Shown here piece after piece: positions 1-7,153 of a DNA stretch of 64,000 nucleotides; position 1 is the first letter of the stretch; each line of letters starts with the position of its first letter. The notes under the pieces are model-generated. The model made no database searches. It saw only the letters and a list, made by a program, of their open reading frames with translations, and was not told where the DNA came from. The position numbers were made by a program, and so were the translations under genes. This DNA comes from Pseudomonas zanjanensis (GTDB taxonomy: Bacteria; Pseudomonadota; Gammaproteobacteria; Pseudomonadales; Pseudomonadaceae), in contig NZ_JABWRB020000001.1 in assembly GCF_014268745.2 (NCBI RefSeq), positions 2,108,001 through 2,172,000 of the forward strand, in the 5' to 3' direction.

Positions 1-2
1 AT

Positions 3-1472
3 GGGATCTTCGCCCTGGATGCCCAAGGCTACGTCACCACCTGGAACGCTGGCGCGCAGCGGATCAAAGGCTACACCGAGCAGGAAATCCTCGGCCAGCA
101 TTTCTCCCTGTTCTACTTGCCCGAGGAATGCCCGGCGCACCCGGACCTGGCCCTGCGCGAAGCCACCCGCGACGGCCACTACATGGAAGAAGGCTGGCGT
201 TGTCGCAAGGACGGCAGCCGCTTCTGGGCCAGCGTGGTCATCACTGCCCAATACGATGCCACGGGCGCGTTGCGCGGTTTTTCCAAGATCACCCGCGACA
301 TCACCGACCGACGCGCCGCCGAAATCGCCTTGCGCACCGCCCGCGAGGAAGCGGAAAGCGCCAGCCGGGCCAAGAGCGAGTTCCTGTCGCGCATGAGCCA
401 CGAACTACGCACGCCCTTGAACGCCATCCTCGGTTTCGCGCAACTGCTGGACATGGATTCCACCGCCGGTCAACGCCCCCAGGTCAGCCACATCCTGCGG
501 GCCGGCCAGCACTTGCTGGCGTTGATCAACGAGGTGCTGGACATCGCCCGGATCGAGGCCGGGCGCCTGCCCTTGAACATCGAACCGATCGCCCTGGCGA
601 CGGTGCTGCACGAAGCCTTGACGCTGGTTTCACCCATGGCCGCCGACGCCGGAATCCACTTGGTCGACCTACCCGCACTGCCCGACGACAGCGGTGTGCT
701 TGCCGACCGCCAGCGCCTGGTACAGGTGTTGCTCAATTTGTTGTCCAACGCCATCAAGTACAACCGACCCGGCGGCGAGGTGCGCATCGAAGTGAGCGTC
801 CAGCCCCATCAGGTGAGCATCGCCGTCCACGATACCGGCCATGGCATCGCCCCGGAACAGCTGGGCCAACTGTTCAAACCCTTCGAACGCCTGGGCGCCG
901 ATCCGCAGGTCGAAGGCACCGGACTTGGCTTGTCCTTGAGCAAGAACCTGCTGGAGATGATGCAGGGCAACCTGCAGGTCCACAGTGAGCCCGGGCACGG
1001 CTGTTGCTTTACCCTGCAACTGCCCGCCACCCAGGTGATCGGCACGCACTTGCCACCCATCGCCGCCTTGGCCGTGACGCGCGCCCCCGTGGACTATCAC
1101 GGCAAAATCCTCTGCATCGAAGACAACCTGTCGAGCCTCGCATTGATCGAGACCCTGATGCAGCGTCGGCCCGGCATCCAGTTATTGTCGAGCATGCAAG
1201 GCCAGATGGGCCTGGACCTGGCCCGCCAGCACAGCCCGCAACTGATCCTGCTGGACGTCACCCTGCCGGACCTGGAAGGCCTGGAAGTTCTGCGGCGCCT
1301 GCGCCAGTCCCCGGCCACTGCCGCCACGCCCGTGCTGATGATCACCGCCGATGCCAGCGACCTGACCCATCGTGCCCTGCGTGACGCCGGGGCCACGGCG
1401 ATCCTGACCAAACCTATCCATATCCAGGCCTTCCTCGGCCACCTCGAACACTATCTACCGGAGCCCGCATGA
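3..1472 (+). CDS. Hybrid sensor histidine kinase (5' end missing)
   Basis: The reading frame is open from the left edge, so the N-terminus lies outside the window. Visible order: a PAS domain (WNAGAQRIKGYTEQEI, followed by the PAC-like GWRCRKDGSRFWASVV and FSKITRDITDR), a HisKA dimerisation domain with the phosphoacceptor His in MSHELRTPLN at about residue 133 of the visible part, an HATPase domain (N box LLSNAIKYN, G boxes DTGHGIAP and GTGLGLSLS), and a C-terminal receiver domain with the phosphoacceptor Asp in LLDVTLP. It is probably a cytosolic or membrane-tethered phosphorelay kinase; the signal is unknown. Its stop overlaps the start of the next receiver gene by 4 bp (ATGA), so the two are probably co-translated partners. 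The PAS region closely resembles those of the kinase at 30307-32235. Confidence 0.93.
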   Translation, partial: GIFALDAQGYVTTWNAGAQRIKGYTEQEILGQHFSLFYLPEECPAHPDLALREATRDGHYMEEGWRCRKDGSRFWASVVITAQYDATGALRGFSKITRDITDRRAAEIALRTAREEAESASRAKSEFLSRMSHELRTPLNAILGFAQLLDMDSTAGQRPQVSHILRAGQHLLALINEVLDIARIEAGRLPLNIEPIALATVLHEALTLVSPMAADAGIHLVDLPALPDDSGVLADRQRLVQVLLNLLSNAIKYNRPGGEVRIEVSVQPHQVSIAVHDTGHGIAPEQLGQLFKPFERLGADPQVEGTGLGLSLSKNLLEMMQGNLQVHSEPGHGCCFTLQLPATQVIGTHLPPIAALAVTRAPVDYHGKILCIEDNLSSLALIETLMQRRPGIQLLSSMQGQMGLDLARQHSPQLILLDVTLPDLEGLEVLRRLRQSPATAATPVLMITADASDLTHRALRDAGATAILTKPIHIQAFLGHLEHYLPEPA

Positions 1473-1936
1473 ATCGCGACTTGCGCATTCTGATCGTCGA
1501 CGATCAGCGCCCCAACCTGGACCTGATGGAGCAACTGCTGGCCCGCGAAGGGTTGCACAACGTGCTGAGCAGCACCGAACCGTTGCGCACGCTGGACCTG
1601 TTCAACAGCTTCGAGCCGGATCTGGTCATCCTCGACCTGCACATGCCGGCGTTCGACGGATTTGCCGTGCTGGAGCAACTGAACCGGCGCATCCCGGCCA
1701 ACGATTACCTGCCGATCCTGGTCCTCACCGCCGACGCGACCCGTGACACCCGCCTGCGGGCCCTGGCCCTCGGTGCCCGGGATTTCATCAGCAAACCCCT
1801 GGATGCGCTGGAAACCATGCTGCGCATCTGGAACCTGCTGGAAACCCGCGCGCTCTATAAAGCGTTGCGCGAGTTGATCCCGTCCCAGCAGATCGAACTG
1901 TTGCGCCAGCACCGTCCCGCCGCCGACCCGGCCTAG
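1469..1936 (+). CDS. Stand-alone response regulator receiver protein
   Basis: The 155-residue protein has one receiver domain. It shows the acidic pair D11/D12, the phosphoacceptor D56 in VILDLHMP, the Thr of LVLTAD and the conserved K109 in DFISKP. About 35 residues follow the receiver (ALYKALRELIPSQQIELL) with no recognisable DNA-binding or enzymatic output. The N-terminal layout resembles RpfG-type regulators, but no HD-GYP domain is present. The start overlaps the stop of the hybrid kinase by 4 bp, which implies they form one signalling unit. Output is probably by protein contact or as a phosphorelay intermediate; that role is inference. Confidence 0.9.
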   Translation: MNRDLRILIVDDQRPNLDLMEQLLAREGLHNVLSSTEPLRTLDLFNSFEPDLVILDLHMPAFDGFAVLEQLNRRIPANDYLPILVLTADATRDTRLRALALGARDFISKPLDALETMLRIWNLLETRALYKALRELIPSQQIELLRQHRPAADPA

Positions 1937-1968
1937 CCTGGCGGCCGTTTCAGCGAGGCCATCGAAGC

Positions 1969-2865
1969 ATGGGAATCACCGAACGAACATCGGCAAACGG
2001 CCTGCAAGCGCACATTCGCGGCGAACGCCTGGCCACTTCCGACGGCGTATCGAGCAAGGAGATCCTGGTGGAGATCTTTGTCCGTGAGCGCAGCGAAGCC
2101 CACGTCGTCGTGCCGGCGGTGGCCGAGCCGTTGCTCGTCTGGGTGTTATCCGGGGAGGCCATCGTCGAGGAACGCGCCGGCCACGGCGAGTGGGAAGCGA
2201 ATACGGTGCGCCGCGCGGATTTTTTCCTGACCACCTCCCCTGATCCATATGAGATGCGCTGGCAAGTGACCAGCCCTGAGCCGTTCGTGGTCATGCATGT
2301 GTACTTGGGCCTGGCGTTGCTGGAACGCGCCATTGCCGAAGCCGGCGGTAGCGGTGCGATTCAGCTGCGGGAGGTCTCTGGGGGGCAGGACGAAGTCCTT
2401 TCGGCCTTGCTCGAACAAATTCGGGCAGAGTTGACCCGACGCGGTGAACCCAGTGCCTTGCTGATCCAGGGTGTGGCGCAATGTGTGGCGGTGCATTTGG
2501 CGCGGCATTACCTCGATGCCGAGGCAGAGGACATGTCCGGCCGCAACGCCCTGCCCGCCTTCAAGCTCAAGCGCGTCATCGGCTTGATGGAGCAATGTCT
2601 GGCCGAACCTTTCTGCCTCGCTGACCTGGCCCAGGCCATTGACCTGAGCGAGTACCACTTCAGCCGCCAGTTCAAGCGCGCCACCGGCCGCTCACCCTCG
2701 CAGTACTTCATCCAGCTGAGAATGGCCCGGGCCCGCCAATTGCTGATGGAAACCGAGCGCAGCGTCATCGATATCGGCCTGGAAGTCGGGTATGGCAGCG
2801 CCAGTCACTTCTCGCAGATCTTCCGCCGCGAAGTGGGCGTGGCGCCGAGTCATTACCGTAAGTAA
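1969..2865 (+). CDS. AraC-family transcriptional regulator with N-terminal cupin
   Basis: The 298-residue protein has an N-terminal beta-rich, cupin-like sensing half (about residues 1-190) and a C-terminal AraC double helix-turn-helix (about residues 200-298). The latter shows LADLAQAIDLSEYHFSRQFK and the signature DIGLEVGYGSASHFSQIFRREVGVAPSHYR. It lies 32 bp downstream of the receiver gene on the same strand and is convergent with tonB, from which a REPIN separates it. The ligand and targets cannot be read from the sequence. The phytate island next door is a possible but unproven target. Confidence 0.9.
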   Translation: MGITERTSANGLQAHIRGERLATSDGVSSKEILVEIFVRERSEAHVVVPAVAEPLLVWVLSGEAIVEERAGHGEWEANTVRRADFFLTTSPDPYEMRWQVTSPEPFVVMHVYLGLALLERAIAEAGGSGAIQLREVSGGQDEVLSALLEQIRAELTRRGEPSALLIQGVAQCVAVHLARHYLDAEAEDMSGRNALPAFKLKRVIGLMEQCLAEPFCLADLAQAIDLSEYHFSRQFKRATGRSPSQYFIQLRMARARQLLMETERSVIDIGLEVGYGSASHFSQIFRREVGVAPSHYRK

Positions 2866-2877
2866 GGACCACCACAT

Positions 2878-2995
2878 CCCCTGTGGCGAGGGAACTTGCT
2901 CCCGCTGGACCGGGCTGGCGCTCCAGCGCGCAGCGGTCCCAAAGTCTTGCGGTCGCTGCGCAACCGAGCGGGAGCAAGCTCCCTCGCCACAGGGG
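2878..2995. repeat. REPIN, GTGGCGAGGGA family
   Basis: Two inverted REP arms (CCCCTGTGGCGAGGGAACTTG and its complement) flank a spacer that itself pairs (GGACCGGGCTGGCGCTCCAG...). The element can fold into a long hairpin. It sits between the convergent araC-like gene and tonB, where it may act as a bidirectional transcription stop or mRNA stabiliser. This is the first of twelve complete copies of this family in the window. Confidence 0.9.
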
Positions 2996-3024
2996 TGCTC
3001 TTGGCCGATGTCGAGATACGGCGC

Positions 3025-3837
3025 TTACTTGATCCGGTAGTGAAACGTATTGCGCACCGCTGGCACCTTCACCGCCTTGCCATCGATGATTCGTGGCTGA
3101 TAACGAAACCCCTGGGCAGCGGCCAGGGACGGTCGGATGAACAATGGATGGCAACCGTCGATGACCTTGGGGCTGTCGATCCGCCCGTCCGGCATCACGC
3201 TGTATTCCACCGTGCAATCGCCCTCCAGGCCCTTGTCCAGGGCGCGTTGCGGATAATCCGGGGCTTGCTTGCTCAGCGGTTGGTAGCTGCGGCTGTCGGC
3301 GGCGGCCTGGCGCGCCTGCTCAGCGTGGCGTTGTTGGGCAAGCTCCTGCGCTTGCCGGGCCTGGTGCTGCTGTTCGGCAGCCTGCCGCTCGGCGTCTTGC
3401 CTGCGTCGTTCGCTTTCCTGGCGTTCGCGCTGCTGGGCCTGTTGCTCGCGCCTTTGCTCCTCGACCCGTTTGCGGGCCAGTTTCGACTGTTCCAGCTTCT
3501 GCGCCTGGACTCGCGGATCAGCCACTGGCTTGGTCGGGACAGGGCGCGGCGCATCCATGGGTGGCGGGACAGATTCGACCGCGGCGGGTGCAACAGGGGT
3601 CACAGCCGCCGATACGGGCGCTTCGGGTACCGCTGCCGTCGGCAGCATCACCAGTTGCGTGCGCAGCACCCGCGGCGTTTCGGCGGCGGGCTTCTCCACG
3701 CGCCATCCCAACACCAACGACCCGATTATCGCGGCATGTAAAGCCACGGCGAGTCCTGCCGCCAGGCTGTTTTTCCAGAAGCTGCGACCCAGCGCAGGCA
3801 CACTCAAGGAAGGACTGTGCATGATCATCGCCGTCAT
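3025..3837 (-). CDS. tonB: TonB energy transducer
   Basis: The 270-residue protein has a short cytoplasmic tail, one membrane anchor (about residues 24-45, AAGLAVALHAAIIGSLVLGW), a Pro-rich stretch (VESVPPPMDAPRPVP), and a long Arg/Gln/Glu-rich coiled-coil-like spacer (about 95-175). The C-terminal TonB domain shows YPQRALDKGLEGDCTVEYSV and GFRYQPRI. TonB spans the periplasm and passes proton-motive energy from ExbBD to outer-membrane receptors. The start overlaps the exbD stop by 4 bp. In transcription order it is the last gene of receptor-phytase-exbB-exbD-tonB, so it is probably a dedicated TonB for the phytate receptor. Confidence 0.93.
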   Translation of the reverse strand: MTAMIMHSPSLSVPALGRSFWKNSLAAGLAVALHAAIIGSLVLGWRVEKPAAETPRVLRTQLVMLPTAAVPEAPVSAAVTPVAPAAVESVPPPMDAPRPVPTKPVADPRVQAQKLEQSKLARKRVEEQRREQQAQQRERQESERRRQDAERQAAEQQHQARQAQELAQQRHAEQARQAAADSRSYQPLSKQAPDYPQRALDKGLEGDCTVEYSVMPDGRIDSPKVIDGCHPLFIRPSLAAAQGFRYQPRIIDGKAVKVPAVRNTFHYRIK

Positions 3838-4280
3838 TGCGGCGCCTCGGTCACCAGTCCCAGGTTGCTCACGCCGCCCTGCTGCAACGCGGCCATGGCC
3901 GCGACGACCCGGCCGTAATCGGCATGCTCGTCGGCACGGATGTACACCTGGGTATCGCTGCGCTCGGCCACGACCTGCGCCACCTTGGCGCGCATCTGCT
4001 CCAGGTCTACGGCGCTGTCGGTCTGGTGGTGGGTGTCCAGTTCACCGCCCAGGTTCCAGTAGTAACCGCCCTCGGCCTTGACCGACAGGGTGAGGATTTG
4101 CTGGCGACTGTCGGTGGCCAACGCTTCGCTGGCGACCTTGGGCAGTTCGATCTTCACACCCTGGGTCAGCATCGGCGCGGTGACCATGAAAATCACCAGC
4201 AGTACCAACATCACGTCGATGTACGGCACCACGTTCATTTCGGCCTTGGGGCCGTGCTTTCGTTGTGGCTTGACGAGCAT
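3834..4280 (-). CDS. exbD: ExbD/TolR family proton-channel subunit
   Basis: The 148-residue start at 4280 is preferred over a longer open frame because GGAGAGGG lies just upstream and the protein then begins MLVKPQRK, as in ExbD. There is a single membrane helix (about residues 19-40, VPYIDVMLVLLVIFMVTAPM) with the protonatable Asp at position 22, followed by a periplasmic domain. It works with ExbB to couple the proton gradient to TonB. The gene lies 13 bp after exbB and overlaps tonB by 4 bp. Confidence 0.93.
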   Translation of the reverse strand: MLVKPQRKHGPKAEMNVVPYIDVMLVLLVIFMVTAPMLTQGVKIELPKVASEALATDSRQQILTLSVKAEGGYYWNLGGELDTHHQTDSAVDLEQMRAKVAQVVAERSDTQVYIRADEHADYGRVVAAMAALQQGGVSNLGLVTEAPQ

Positions 4281-4293
4281 TTGCCCTCTCCTT

Positions 4294-5001
4294 TCAAGCG
4301 GCCGCGGCCATGTTCGCCGGGGCACCGTGCAGCTTGCGGTGCAGACGCGCCTGCAGCTCGTTGCCAAACGCGTAGTAACGGGTCAGCAGCGTCTGGCCAC
4401 GGGCCGCGAAACGGTTATAGGCAATCACCGCCGGGATCGCGGCGAACAAGCCGATGGCCGTTGCGATCAACGCCTCGGCGATGCCCGGAGCCACCGTGGA
4501 GAGACTGGCCTGCTGCACTTGGGACAGGCCGATAAACGCATTCATGATCCCCCATACCGTGCCGAACAAGCCGATGTAAGGACTGACCGAGCCGACGGTG
4601 GCAAGAAACTGCAGCCCCTTCTCCAAGTGGACTTCTTGTTCGCTGATCGCCACCTGCAGCGAGCGCTCGACGCCTTCCAGCACCACCTCGGGCGTGCTGG
4701 AAGGCTGGTTGAGCTGAGTGAAAGCCAGCAAACCCGCCTGGAAAATCGGCGTGACGCCACCGGCTTCTTCGCGCACTTGTGCGTGTTCCCGGTACAAGGG
4801 CAACAGGTCCTGTGCGCCGCGAAAACGCTGCATGAAACCGTTAAGCTGACGCTCGTAGCGCTGCAGCACGGCGCTGCGCTGGATAATCAGGTACCAGCTC
4901 AATAACGAGGCCAGCAGCAACGTGAGCATGACCGCCTTGACCAGCAGACTCGCGTCACTGATCAGGCCCCAGATCGTCATGTGTTCCAAAGTGGCTTGCA
5001 T
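4294..5001 (-). CDS. exbB: ExbB/TolQ/MotA family proton-channel subunit
   Basis: The 235-residue protein has three predicted membrane segments: about residues 15-37, and two in the conserved C-terminal half (FLATVGSVSPYIGLFGTVWG and IAEALIATAIGLFAAIPAV). The N-terminus is closer to TolQ in style (MTIWGLISDASLLVKAVM) than to long ExbB proteins, but the gene is followed by exbD and tonB rather than tolRAB, so the ExbB role is preferred. It lies 64 bp downstream of the phytase gene on the same strand, which points to a dedicated energising complex. Confidence 0.9.
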   Translation of the reverse strand: MQATLEHMTIWGLISDASLLVKAVMLTLLLASLLSWYLIIQRSAVLQRYERQLNGFMQRFRGAQDLLPLYREHAQVREEAGGVTPIFQAGLLAFTQLNQPSSTPEVVLEGVERSLQVAISEQEVHLEKGLQFLATVGSVSPYIGLFGTVWGIMNAFIGLSQVQQASLSTVAPGIAEALIATAIGLFAAIPAVIAYNRFAARGQTLLTRYYAFGNELQARLHRKLHGAPANMAAAA

Positions 5002-5065
5002 GGTTGAAACTCCTGTCCGGCGGTTATTCGATGAAATGTTCGTGACCGGTTGATGACAACGTCGC

Positions 5066-6982
5066 TCAAGGCAGGCCCAGCGCTTTCGCGACGTCGGCCC
5101 AGGGCACGAACTTGAAGTTCTGGGTCTGCTCGGGCATGCGCTTGCGGCCGTCCTGGACCACCAGCATCCCCTGGCTCCACGGCCCGCCGAGGTTCGCCGA
5201 GGTCACTTCCAAGCCATCGGTTTCCGAGGCGCCATCAATCCCTGCGGCCGCGTTCAGGCCGACTCGGAAGGCGCCGCGCACGGCGAAGGGCGGCTCGGCA
5301 TCGAGCACCAGGTAGCTGTCGTTGCCCTGGCTGGAGATCACCAGGTAGTCGTGGCCCTCGGCCTGATACAAGGCCATGCCTTCGACGTCGGCGTGCAACG
5401 GCGGGCCGACCTTGATCACACTGTTCAACGTGGCCGGCTGTTCGGCCCGGGCATCCACTGTCCAGACGCCCACGTCCTCCTCACCCAGAAACAAGCGCTG
5501 GCGCTGCTCATCGGCCACGCACCCTTCGGGCTGGCTGGCGACGCTGAACTGGCGCACCAACTGACCGCGCACTACGCCGTCCGGCGCGCTGAGGCGGTAC
5601 TGCTCGAAGCGCCCGTCCTTGCCGTTGGCGAAGGCATACAGTTCACCTTCGGCCGGTTGGAACAGGCAGATGCCGTAGATTTCCTTCAAGGACGTCGCAA
5701 TCTCCCCCGCTTCACGCAACTCGCCGCTGGCACGGTCGATGCTGAACAGGCTCAAGCTGTTGCGATCACGGTTGCTGGCCACCGCCAGGTCGACGGTTTG
5801 CGTGCCCAGCTTGAAGCCAGGCCGCACATCGACGTTGTTCAGGCGCCCGACCGGCAGCTCCTGCAGCAACTTGCCTTGCAGGTCGTAGGCCAGCAGGCCT
5901 TGCTTCTTGTTGGTGCCCAATACCCGGCTCAACCCGGGCGTAGTCGGATGTATCCAGATCGCCGGGTCATCCGCGGCATCCCCCTGACGGGCCACCGGTT
6001 CACTCTGGGCGATGGCGGCGACACTCGGCAGGACCGGCGCCAACGGCGCGGGGCTGGGTTGCCAGCCGAGTTCACCTTGGTACAGGTGTCCGTCGTCATC
6101 GTCGCGCAGCAGCACTTCGATACCGGTTTTCGTCCGGCGTGCCGCAAGGCTTTCCGGCTCCTTCAGGCCTGGTAACGACAGCTTGGCGCGTGGTGCCCAG
6201 CGTTCACCGTCCTGCTGATACAGATGCAACTGCGCGGCGTTGGGGTCAAGGCCCATTACACCGCCGGACACTACGGCCAGGGCGCCGGCCGCCTGCTGGA
6301 TATCACCGAACGGCGCACGCATCGCCACCGGCAACCGCACGGTCTCGGCTTCGGAGGATGCCGGGTAGGCCCACCAGCCGCCCCGTTCTTCGTTGACGAA
6401 CAATTGCTGGCTGTCGTCCTGCACCTGGCAGGTCTTCGCATCCGGCGGCAGCGGCACGCCACGCACCCGTTGGGCTGTCGCGCCCAGTTGCTCGCCAGCG
6501 CCCACCAGCCATTGCTCACCCTTGCCCTCCTCACCCACCAGGAACACAAACAGGTTGCTCGCTTCGTCGCGGTACAGGCACAGACCGTTTACCGGGAAGT
6601 CCCGCGTGGGCAGGTACAACGGCGTACCCCACTGGCGGTTGTGTGGATCGAGGCTGACGACCAACGCTTGCTGGCGCGTGCTGTCGAGGCTGGCCACCAG
6701 CACGTTCGCGCCAAGCGCACGGCTGTCGATGCCGTCGAAGGCGCCTTTCAGGCGCGTCAATTCGCGACCTTGGTCATCGAGCAAGAACAAGCCTTCGCGG
6801 GCACTGGCCAGCCGCTCGGTCGTTGCAGCGCCGGGCAAGAATCCCAGGGCATTGAGCGACAGTTGCTGGGCTTGGGGCCAGGGTTGCAGCTTCAGCTTGG
6901 GCGCTGGGGAAGCGGCCAGGGCGGTGACCGATGCCAGGCTGATCAGCATTGTCAGCAGGCAGTGCTTGGGTAAAGACAACAT
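5066..6982 (-). CDS. Beta-propeller 3-phytase, two propeller-like halves, secreted
   Basis: The start at 6982 gives 638 residues with a clear signal peptide (MLSLPKHCLLTMLISLASVTALAA). The longer open frame merely reads through a REPIN and was discarded. The C-terminal half carries beta-propeller phytase hallmarks: DDPAIWIHPTTPGLSRVLGT, KKQGLLAYDLQGKLLQELPVGRLNNVDVR, then EIYGICLF and DVEGMALYQ. The N-terminal half is a degenerate second propeller domain, as in dual-domain phytases. The enzyme removes phosphate from Ca-phytate in the periplasm or outside the cell. It follows the TonB-dependent receptor gene and precedes exbB. Beta-propeller phytase genes are known to co-occur with TonB-dependent receptor genes, which supports a phytate-uptake role. 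Expression from the Pho-box promoter in front of the receptor gene is likely, unless the intervening REPIN separates them. Confidence 0.92.
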   Translation of the reverse strand: MLSLPKHCLLTMLISLASVTALAASPAPKLKLQPWPQAQQLSLNALGFLPGAATTERLASAREGLFLLDDQGRELTRLKGAFDGIDSRALGANVLVASLDSTRQQALVVSLDPHNRQWGTPLYLPTRDFPVNGLCLYRDEASNLFVFLVGEEGKGEQWLVGAGEQLGATAQRVRGVPLPPDAKTCQVQDDSQQLFVNEERGGWWAYPASSEAETVRLPVAMRAPFGDIQQAAGALAVVSGGVMGLDPNAAQLHLYQQDGERWAPRAKLSLPGLKEPESLAARRTKTGIEVLLRDDDDGHLYQGELGWQPSPAPLAPVLPSVAAIAQSEPVARQGDAADDPAIWIHPTTPGLSRVLGTNKKQGLLAYDLQGKLLQELPVGRLNNVDVRPGFKLGTQTVDLAVASNRDRNSLSLFSIDRASGELREAGEIATSLKEIYGICLFQPAEGELYAFANGKDGRFEQYRLSAPDGVVRGQLVRQFSVASQPEGCVADEQRQRLFLGEEDVGVWTVDARAEQPATLNSVIKVGPPLHADVEGMALYQAEGHDYLVISSQGNDSYLVLDAEPPFAVRGAFRVGLNAAAGIDGASETDGLEVTSANLGGPWSQGMLVVQDGRKRMPEQTQNFKFVPWADVAKALGLP

Positions 6983-7044
6983 CGTGTTCAACGGGAAAAT
7001 CCTTGTCGTTGGGCCGAACTCAGAAATCGCAGGTTCGCCATTTT

Positions 7045-7137
7045 CTGTGGCGAGGGAGCTTGCTCCCGCTGGGCTGCGCAGCAGACCTTTCTTGTGGGCG
7101 CTACGCACCCAAGCGGGAGCAAGCTCCCTCGCCACAG
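7045..7137. repeat. REPIN, GTGGCGAGGGA family
   Basis: Inverted REP arms flank GGGCTGCGCAGCAG and GGGCGCTACGCACC loops. It lies in the 171-bp gap between the receptor and phytase genes, within the presumed operon, so it may set the receptor:phytase mRNA ratio by stopping 3' decay or transcription. Confidence 0.9.
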
Positions 7138-7153
7138 GGATTGGCATCGGTGG

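Noticed and set aside
2896..3741. Long plus-strand frame opposite tonB
   Set aside because: It is a shadow of the Gln/Arg-rich tonB coding sequence and starts in a REPIN.
6983..7147. N-terminal extension of the phytase frame
   Set aside because: It is translated REPIN sequence (ARELAPA..., SPAGASSLAT); the signal peptide begins at 6982.
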